Shown one piece after another: positions 58,561 through 64,000 of a DNA stretch of 64,000 nucleotides (the stretch's first letter is position 1; each line of letters opens with the position of its first letter). Both the position numbers and the translations under genes were made by a program. The stretch comes from Coprobacillus cateniformis (GTDB taxonomy: Bacteria; Bacillota_I; Bacilli_A; Erysipelotrichales; Coprobacillaceae). The notes under the pieces were generated by a model. That model ran no database searches, was not told where the DNA came from, and saw only the letters and a program-made list of their open reading frames with translations. The DNA is taken from assembly GCF_009767585.1 (NCBI RefSeq), contig NZ_WSNW01000001.1:2499941-2563940 (forward strand). Direction: 5' to 3'.

Positions 58561-58569
58561 AAATGTAAG
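58553..58569 (+). promoter_or_regulatory. Possible response-regulator site before the ABC genes
   Basis: TGTCAT-GAAAA-TGTAAG repeats the TGTCA-N6-TGTNA spacing seen at 56858-56874. It lies at the kinase stop codon, 28 bases before the ABC ATPase ribosome site. Confidence 0.45.
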
Positions 58570-58596
58570 AATTGTTATTCATAATAAAGATAGGAG

Positions 58597-59286
58597 GTGG
58601 GAATTACGAAATCAGTTGTAAAAATGTGTCAAGTGAGTAAGGTATATGGAGAAAATGAAACTGAAGTCTATGCTTTAAGGAATATTCATTTGGATATTGA
58701 AGAAGGAACATTTGTTACGATTGTTGGGAAAAGTGGAAGTGGGAAATCAACATTGCTTCATGTTATGGGAGGTTTAGAAAAGCCAAATAGTGGAGAGGTT
58801 ATCATCCAGGATATCTCTTTATATGACTTGAAAGAAGACGAACTGACAATTTTAAGAAGAAGACAGATTGGCTTTGTTTTTCAATTTTTCAATCTTATAC
58901 CAAGTCAAAATGTCTATGAGAACATTATTTTACCAATGCGTTTAGATGGACGAAAAGAGGATTCTGAATACGTTGAAGATATTATTCGGATGTTGGGTTT
59001 GGAAGAAAAGAAACTTTCTTATATTGATGAGTTGTCAGGTGGACAGCAGCAAAGAGTTGCGATTGCACGAGCCTTAGCATCTAAACCAACTATTATTTTA
59101 TTGGATGAGCCAACAGGTAATTTAGATTCACAGAATAGTGAAGAAGTTATGGATCTTTTAAAAATATCGCAACGTAGATATAATCAAACTATAGTGATGG
59201 TTACGCATGATGCGATGATGGCAAACAAGGCAGATCGTATTATTACCATAGAAGATGGCCAAATTGTAGGTGATCAACATGTTTAA
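58597..59286 (+). CDS. ABC transporter ATP-binding protein (LolD/MacB type)
   Basis: This ATPase of about 229 residues has Walker A GKSGSGKSTLLHVM, Q-loop FQFFNLIPSQ, signature LSGGQQQR and Walker B IILLDEPTGNLDS. It pairs with the FtsX-domain permease whose start overlaps its end. The start is odd. A GTG at 58597 overlaps the AGGAGG (58592-58597). ATT (58603) and ACG (58606) stand at normal spacing, and the first ATG (58624) has no ribosome site and would cut nine residues. A non-canonical start or a mutated ATG is likely. Confidence 0.9.
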   Translation: MGITKSVVKMCQVSKVYGENETEVYALRNIHLDIEEGTFVTIVGKSGSGKSTLLHVMGGLEKPNSGEVIIQDISLYDLKEDELTILRRRQIGFVFQFFNLIPSQNVYENIILPMRLDGRKEDSEYVEDIIRMLGLEEKKLSYIDELSGGQQQRVAIARALASKPTIILLDEPTGNLDSQNSEEVMDLLKISQRRYNQTIVMVTHDAMMANKADRIITIEDGQIVGDQHV

Positions 59287-61705
59287 GCATAATTATATAC
59301 AAAAAATTGCCTATGATAATATTCGTAAACAAAAAAAGTTTTATAAGTTTGTCTTTATCTCTTTAGTAATGGTATTTGTTTTATCAACAATTATATCTAT
59401 TCTTTTTGCATCATATGAAGAAATAGGATACCGTGAAAGATATGAGAGATACGGTTTGTGGAGTGCTGTTGTTAAAAATTCTAATGATTCAGTTATTCAA
59501 CAGTTAGAAGATGATGTTGATATAGGATATATTTATGATTTAGGTGATGTACAATATCAAGGTCAAAAAGTAGGGACAATGTCATCTTTAGATAAGACTG
59601 CTCAGGAACTTGTAAAGTTAAATCTAGAAGATGGGAGGATGCCTTATCAACAAGACGAAATTGTCTTAGAAGAAGATCAATTCTTAAATCTTGGTATTCC
59701 TCAAAAGATTCATCAGACTATAGAATTGTCAATTATGTATCAGGGTCAAGAATTAACAAGGGAATATAAAATTGTTGGGATTGTCAGTAATTATACACAA
59801 ATTTATGATACATCATTAGGAAATATCATAACTTCTCAAATAACATCTAACCAATATGATGCTTTGTTATATTCTCAGGATAATTTAAATTTATGGAATG
59901 AAATTATTGAAAAGGAATTAGAAACAGATATTTTATTTAACACAAATACATATAAATATTATCAGCAATCAACTTCTCCTTTAAAGAATAGTTATGAAGA
60001 AGGTGATTATACAAAAATATTGAGTAGGATGATTATATGTGTTGGGTTTGTAGGTGTGTTAGGAACAATGGTTTCTGCAATGGCAAAAAGAACTGAAAAT
60101 TTTGTTTTAATGAGAGCAATTGGGACAACATCTAAACAGATCCAAAAAATGGTTATTTATGAAGGTATAATATTGATTTTTATAGCTTTGCTGATAGGGT
60201 TAATCATAGGAGTGTTTTTATCTTCCATTGTTTTATATGCTTATTATCAATTGATGGGTGGAACATTTATATTTATAGTTAATAAAACATTTTATATTCA
60301 ATTTTGTTTAAGTCTGTTAACTTCATTAATAGGCATATTTATTCCTTCATTTCAGGCATATTCTATTCCTTTGACTGGTAAAATTCAGCAAAAGGTTAAA
60401 AGAAATAGAGTTAGAAAAGTACGGAAAATCAATATTCTTTCTTTAGGATTTAAAGAATTTGCTGACCATAAAATGGTATCCTTTCTTTTGATTGTTATTA
60501 TATTTATTGGAATTATGATTGGGGATTTAATGAATCTTTCAGTTGAATCATATGTTGATACAAATAATTCAATAAGAGAGAAAAGTGATTTTGATTATAT
60601 ATTAAGAAGTTCTCAAGAAGTATTCTCACAAAAAGATTTAAATAAATTAACAAATATTAATGGTCTTGAATCTCAAATTATACATAGTCAAAAAATCTAT
60701 GCAACATGGCCGGGAATTGAAAATGAAAAAAGCATGGTTCGTTTAAGAAGTTTAAATCATTCTTCCTCTTTATATCAAAAAATGTCAATTCTATATTATG
60801 AAAATGAAAATATGGTCAAGGATGTTTTGACAAAATACAATCTTCAAGGACGTTTTCCTGAAAATGATAATGAAATTTTGATTGTTAAACCATGTATACA
60901 GGTACATGAAAATGGATATGGATTATCTATAGATCATTTGGAATGTGATAATAATATATTGGATATAGATTTGAAAGTTGGAAATAATCTCATGATTTCC
61001 TATATCAATACGTACGATGATTCAATAGAGAAATCCATTGATAGAGAATTTAATATTGTTGGAACAATTGAGTTTAATAATATAAAACCAAAAGAAGAAA
61101 GACTTTTTAATTATGATTTTGCAGTGATAACAAATTCCTCAACATATCAAAAGTACTTTGAAGATCATGAACAATTATGTTATTTTGATATTTCTGCTAA
61201 GTCTTCGGTATTTGAATTAAAAAAAGAATTATTTGAAATGCAAAAAAGATATCCAGATAGTTCTTATCATGATACAAGCAGTGAATTACAATTAAGAAGT
61301 ATTCAAAATATTGAATTGATTTTAAAGGATAGTTCATTTTTCTTTATTTTTTTAATAGGAACAATGGTTTTAACATATTTACAAAGAAAAATAAAGGTTC
61401 TTTCATTGAAATCTGAAATTGGACTTTATAGATCTATTGGAATGACTAAGAAACAATTTTATTTTATACATTTGTTTTATGGAATTATTATTTATCTATT
61501 GGCTGTCATGATTTATATTTGCTTTTATATAGTTAGTTTACTGAGAACAGGTATGGGGTTTAAAGACATTGGAGAAATGATTTTGACTCCGATACATGGC
61601 ATGGTTATCCTCATATTAGGAATATGTTTTATAGCAGTAATATTCTTTCCTATTCATAGTCAGTTAAAAGAAAATGTTCTTTCTTCAATATCAAGAGATT
61701 CATAA
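59279..61705 (+). CDS. FtsX-domain ABC transporter permease
   Basis: This 808-residue permease has an N-terminal helix (FYKFVFISLVMVFVLSTIIS), a large extracellular region, an FtsX block near residues 250-370, a second helix near 400 (FLLIVIIFIGIMIGDLMN), a second extracellular region and a final FtsX block. AGGTGAT precedes the ATG at 59279; it overlaps the ATPase gene by eight bases. With the two-component system it forms a probable antimicrobial-peptide or cell-envelope-stress exporter. It is longer than the BceB type and lacks that type's single external domain. Confidence 0.9.
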   Translation: MFKHNYIQKIAYDNIRKQKKFYKFVFISLVMVFVLSTIISILFASYEEIGYRERYERYGLWSAVVKNSNDSVIQQLEDDVDIGYIYDLGDVQYQGQKVGTMSSLDKTAQELVKLNLEDGRMPYQQDEIVLEEDQFLNLGIPQKIHQTIELSIMYQGQELTREYKIVGIVSNYTQIYDTSLGNIITSQITSNQYDALLYSQDNLNLWNEIIEKELETDILFNTNTYKYYQQSTSPLKNSYEEGDYTKILSRMIICVGFVGVLGTMVSAMAKRTENFVLMRAIGTTSKQIQKMVIYEGIILIFIALLIGLIIGVFLSSIVLYAYYQLMGGTFIFIVNKTFYIQFCLSLLTSLIGIFIPSFQAYSIPLTGKIQQKVKRNRVRKVRKINILSLGFKEFADHKMVSFLLIVIIFIGIMIGDLMNLSVESYVDTNNSIREKSDFDYILRSSQEVFSQKDLNKLTNINGLESQIIHSQKIYATWPGIENEKSMVRLRSLNHSSSLYQKMSILYYENENMVKDVLTKYNLQGRFPENDNEILIVKPCIQVHENGYGLSIDHLECDNNILDIDLKVGNNLMISYINTYDDSIEKSIDREFNIVGTIEFNNIKPKEERLFNYDFAVITNSSTYQKYFEDHEQLCYFDISAKSSVFELKKELFEMQKRYPDSSYHDTSSELQLRSIQNIELILKDSSFFFIFLIGTMVLTYLQRKIKVLSLKSEIGLYRSIGMTKKQFYFIHLFYGIIIYLLAVMIYICFYIVSLLRTGMGFKDIGEMILTPIHGMVILILGICFIAVIFFPIHSQLKENVLSSISRDS

Positions 61706-61711
61706 AAAAGA

Positions 61712-61756
61712 AGAGGTGACATAATCTATTGCTTATCAATAGAATGAGTCATCTCT
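61712..61756. terminator. Bidirectional terminator between the permease and PII-like genes
   Basis: The outer arms AGAGGTGAC and GTCATCTCT (one G-T pair) and the inner arms CTATTG and CAATAG form a two-tier stem. T or A runs on either side suit both convergent genes. Confidence 0.7.
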
Positions 61757-61776
61757 TTATGACAATAACTTCTTTC

Positions 61777-62115
61777 TTATTTTTTTATTAACCCATCAGC
61801 AAAACTGATTGGAATGCCAAAAACAATGCCAGTATCATGATTATCAATGCCACCTAGTGCATCACTTACTGTTTTTCTTACGAGCTCAACTTGTTCATTG
61901 TTGACAATGAAGAATATGGTTTTACTATCAGGACGGGGATTTTCTAAAAATAAACGAAGCGATCCTAATAAATAACTATCATCAGATTCTTCTAATGATT
62001 TAACCATGCCTGTTGAATCTATGATTGTTCCTCCAGTTACCCCTGCCTTCTTTAAACGAGCTAACAAATCCTCTAAACATTCAATTTTATTTAATACAAC
62101 AAATATAACTTGCAT
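61777..62115 (-). CDS. PII-like signalling protein
   Basis: The 112-residue protein has a ferredoxin-like PII pattern: MQVIFVVLNKIECLEDLLARL, GVTGGTIIDSTGM, then KTIFFIVNNEQVELVRKTVSDAL. It resembles the stand-alone PII-superfamily proteins common in Clostridia and relatives rather than classical GlnB: the T-loop tyrosine region is not conserved. Ligand and partner are unknown. AGGTGGTGAT precedes the ATG at 62115. Confidence 0.75.
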   Translation of the reverse strand: MQVIFVVLNKIECLEDLLARLKKAGVTGGTIIDSTGMVKSLEESDDSYLLGSLRLFLENPRPDSKTIFFIVNNEQVELVRKTVSDALGGIDNHDTGIVFGIPISFADGLIKK

Positions 62116-62220
62116 AATGATCACCACCTAACTTTATTATATAACTTGTCAAAAGAAATATCTAGTTATTATCAGATAATTGCGGTATAATATTGAGTAA
62201 TTAAAGAGGGGGTATCGATT

Positions 62221-63408
62221 ATGAAATATGAATTTACGAAAAGGATGTCAAATGTAAAAGCGTCAGCTATTAGAGAAATATTAAAAGCAACTGCTGATCC
62301 TGATATGATTAGTTTTGCGGGTGGAAATCCAGCGGCAGACGCATTTCCAACTGATGCTATTGAAAAGATATCTGCTGATATTCTTAAAAATGATCCTATT
62401 AGTGTTTTACAATATGGGATTACTGAGGGTGATAAGGGATTGATTGAAGCTGCTACGAAATTTTTTAATAGACATGAAAAAGTATTTGGACTAGGTGATA
62501 AAATGCTTATCACTTCTGGATCACAACAAATTATGGAATTTGCAGCAAAATGTTTATGTAATGAGGGGGATGTAGTTGTTTGTGAGAATCCTAGTTTTTT
62601 GGGTGCATTGAATGCCTTTAAATCATTAGGAGCTATTTTAAGAGGTGTTGAGTATAAAGAGGGACAATTAGACCTTGAAGCCTTAGAAAAAGCATTACAA
62701 GCACAGCCAAAGCCTAAATTTATATATTTAATTCCAAACTTTCAGAATCCAACAGGTATGACAATGTCATTTGAAGTAAGACAACAAGTCTTAGCATTGG
62801 CTAAACAATATGAAGTGCTTATCTTGGAAGATAACCCGTATGGTGATTTAAGATTTGAAGGAACGGCTATTCCTTCTATTAAATCTTTAGATCAGGATGG
62901 ATTTGTGATTTATGCAGCAAGTTTATCTAAAATTATTGCTCCAGGAATGCGTATTGCCTGTTGCATAGGTCCAACAGAAATTGTGAATAAATTTACAGTC
63001 GCAAAGCAGGCTAGTGATGTCCATTCTAATTTGTGGGCTCAAAAAGTCATGGCAAGATATTTAACAGAATATGATATGGATGAGCATATTGCTGTTATTC
63101 AAAAGATATATAAAGATAAATGTAATCTTATGTTACAAGAAATGGAAAAGCATTTTCATAAAGATGTTCATTATACAAAACCAACGGGCGGCATGTTTAT
63201 ATGGGTAACGCTACCAAAACATGTTAACATGCAAGAATTTGTAAAAAAAGCATTGGCTCAAAATGTTGCTGTTGTGCCAGGTCATGCATTTTTAGATGAT
63301 GATAACAAGGAATGTCATAGTTTTAGAATGAATTTTTCTACCCCAACAAATGAGAAAATTATTGAAGGTATCAGGTTATTAGGTGAATTAACTTTTCAAA
63401 TGATTTAA
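62221..63408 (+). CDS. PLP-dependent aminotransferase (class I/II, 2-aminoadipate-type)
   Basis: This 395-residue enzyme has the fold-type I aminotransferase pattern: ISFAGGNPAADAFP, LQYGITEGDKGLIEA, TSGSQQIMEF, IPNFQNPTGMTMS, DNPYGDLRF and the PLP lysine in YAASLSKIIAPGMRI, with FRMNFSTP carrying the carboxylate-binding Arg. This set matches the MocR-related AAT_I group (LysN/2-aminoadipate, aromatic or branched-chain aminotransferases). The exact amino acid cannot be read. GAGGGGG precedes the ATG. Confidence 0.9.
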   Translation: MKYEFTKRMSNVKASAIREILKATADPDMISFAGGNPAADAFPTDAIEKISADILKNDPISVLQYGITEGDKGLIEAATKFFNRHEKVFGLGDKMLITSGSQQIMEFAAKCLCNEGDVVVCENPSFLGALNAFKSLGAILRGVEYKEGQLDLEALEKALQAQPKPKFIYLIPNFQNPTGMTMSFEVRQQVLALAKQYEVLILEDNPYGDLRFEGTAIPSIKSLDQDGFVIYAASLSKIIAPGMRIACCIGPTEIVNKFTVAKQASDVHSNLWAQKVMARYLTEYDMDEHIAVIQKIYKDKCNLMLQEMEKHFHKDVHYTKPTGGMFIWVTLPKHVNMQEFVKKALAQNVAVVPGHAFLDDDNKECHSFRMNFSTPTNEKIIEGIRLLGELTFQMI

Positions 63409-63471
63409 TTCATAATTCGTCACATTTTTTTAGAATCATGACATATAATAGAAAGTCGGGAGGAAAGAAAG

Positions 63472-63813
63472 ATGCCATTTATGAGATTTACTACTACAAA
63501 AACACTAACACTTAAACAAGAAAAAGCACTTAAAGAAAGTGCAGGCAAATTTATTTCTATTTTACCAAATAAAAAAGAAGAACAATTGATGATTCATATT
63601 GAAGACAATCAAGTGATGTATTTTAAAGGTAAAGAAATGGATTGCATGAAAATAGAATGTCAATTATTTCATCATATTGAAATATCCTATAAACAAGAGT
63701 TTGTAAAAGCAATGATGAATGAAATTGAAATGATAACAAAAATACCAGTATCACATCAATATATGACGATTGATGAATATGATAATTGGGGTAAAAATGG
63801 AGAACTTGCTTAG
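63472..63813 (+). CDS. MIF/tautomerase-superfamily protein
   Basis: The 113-residue protein begins Met-Pro-Phe. Removal of Met would expose the N-terminal proline that is the catalytic base of tautomerases. Length and strand-helix order (KQEKALKESAGKFISILP; LMIHIEDNQVMYFKG; CQLFHHIEIS) match phenylpyruvate-tautomerase/MIF-like proteins. GGAGGAAAG precedes the ATG. The upstream aminotransferase could supply a 2-keto acid substrate, but the link is inference. Confidence 0.8.
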   Translation: MPFMRFTTTKTLTLKQEKALKESAGKFISILPNKKEEQLMIHIEDNQVMYFKGKEMDCMKIECQLFHHIEISYKQEFVKAMMNEIEMITKIPVSHQYMTIDEYDNWGKNGELA

Positions 63814-63838
63814 AAGTCAAATTTTGACTTCTTTTTTT
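63812..63838 (+). terminator. Terminator of the tautomerase gene
   Basis: AGAAGTCAA and TTGACTTCT (3-base loop) are followed by TTTTTT, starting inside the stop codon. Confidence 0.9.
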
Positions 63839-63849
63839 GTAAAAAAGTA

Positions 63850-63878
63850 TTGCAATAATTAAATTCATGTGATAATAT
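63850..63878 (+). promoter_or_regulatory. Promoter of the tRNA cluster
   Basis: TTGCAA and TAATAT are separated by 17 bases, 18 bases before the tRNA-Asn 5' end. Confidence 0.65.
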
Positions 63879-63896
63879 ATTTAAGCACTATAAAGT

Positions 63897-63972
63897 GCTT
63901 GAATAGCTCAGTTGGTAGAGCAATCGGCTGTTAACCGATCGGTCGTAGGTTCGAGTCCTACTTCAAGCGCCA
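63897..63972 (+). tRNA. tRNA-Asn (anticodon GTT)
   Basis: A full cloverleaf: acceptor GCTTGAA/TTCAAGC, D arm GCTC/GAGC with GTTGGTA, anticodon stem ATCGG/CCGAT with loop CTGTTAA giving anticodon GTT (63930-63932), T arm GTAGG/CCTAC with TTCGAGT, discriminator G and encoded CCA. Confidence 0.95.
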
Positions 63973-63975
63973 TGT

Positions 63976-64000
63976 GGCCTGTTGGAGAAACGGTTAACTC
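63976..64000 (+). tRNA. Start of a second tRNA, probably tRNA-Glu (partial)
   Basis: The last 25 bases begin GGCCTGTTGGAGAAACGGTT. This follows the bacterial tRNA-Glu 5' half (GGCCCGTTGGTCAAGCGGTT) closely, three bases after tRNA-Asn. The anticodon lies beyond the window, so identity is provisional. Confidence 0.65.

Overview
The window is AT-rich DNA from a Gram-positive gut-type bacterium. Strong GGAGG-type ribosome binding sites, compact codirectional operons, HPr kinase with Lgt, MurR/RpiR regulators, a cellobiose-type PTS permease, 6-phospho-beta-glucosidases and many T-rich intrinsic terminators point to a low-GC Bacillota. The gene content fits the Erysipelotrichia/Coprobacillaceae best, but that placement is inference. 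There is no CRISPR array, prophage or replication origin.

Layout. 0-3.3 kb: a partial UPF0303 gene, an Rpn-type nuclease and two tandem RpiR regulators, all on the minus strand. 3.6-10.5 kb: a SemiSWEET sugar transporter, a MATE exporter, then two TetR-controlled units (TetR-SDR, and TetR with an ABC ATPase/permease) with visible palindromic operators. 10.5-14.9 kb: RpiR plus a HEAT-like protein, a decayed NUDIX gene, a DUF4261 protein and an unrecognised protein with a TIR-like C-terminus. 15-19.2 kb: a UbiD-type decarboxylase system (UbiD, a DUF554 membrane protein, UbiX, a LysR regulator, an LpdD-like chaperone) whose two promoter regions share one LysR-type palindrome.

19.2-27.7 kb is an accessory region of small unrelated genes in one orientation (TIGR04076, DUF1579-like, DUF4259, DinB, AlkC/AlkD-like repair, MazG, methyltransferase, lipoprotein). 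It is interrupted by an IS110 element, and several genes are preceded by copies of one short leader sequence. A decayed type I toxin follows at 27.9 kb.

28-36.4 kb is carbohydrate metabolism: an acyl esterase, a PTS EIIC permease, a ChbG deacetylase and two GH1 phospho-beta-glucosidases, around a MerR/MATE pair with a textbook 19-bp-spacer promoter. Paired palindromes precede the esterase and the PTS gene. 36.5-43.1 kb holds a TetR regulator, asparaginase behind a structured leader, a DMT transporter, a kinase, ClpP, GAPDH and an EAL-domain remnant. 43.1-54 kb holds a ZIP transporter and MntR-like regulator, then a tight housekeeping operon (S41 protease, uvrB, CCA-adding enzyme, uvrA, hprK, lgt). 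Its terminator has been split by an ISL3-family element with an 8-bp target duplication.

55.7-64 kb holds a RelA/SpoT-type alarmone synthetase, a two-component system with an FtsX-type ABC exporter, a PII-like protein, an aminotransferase, a tautomerase, tRNA-Asn and the start of a second tRNA, probably tRNA-Glu.
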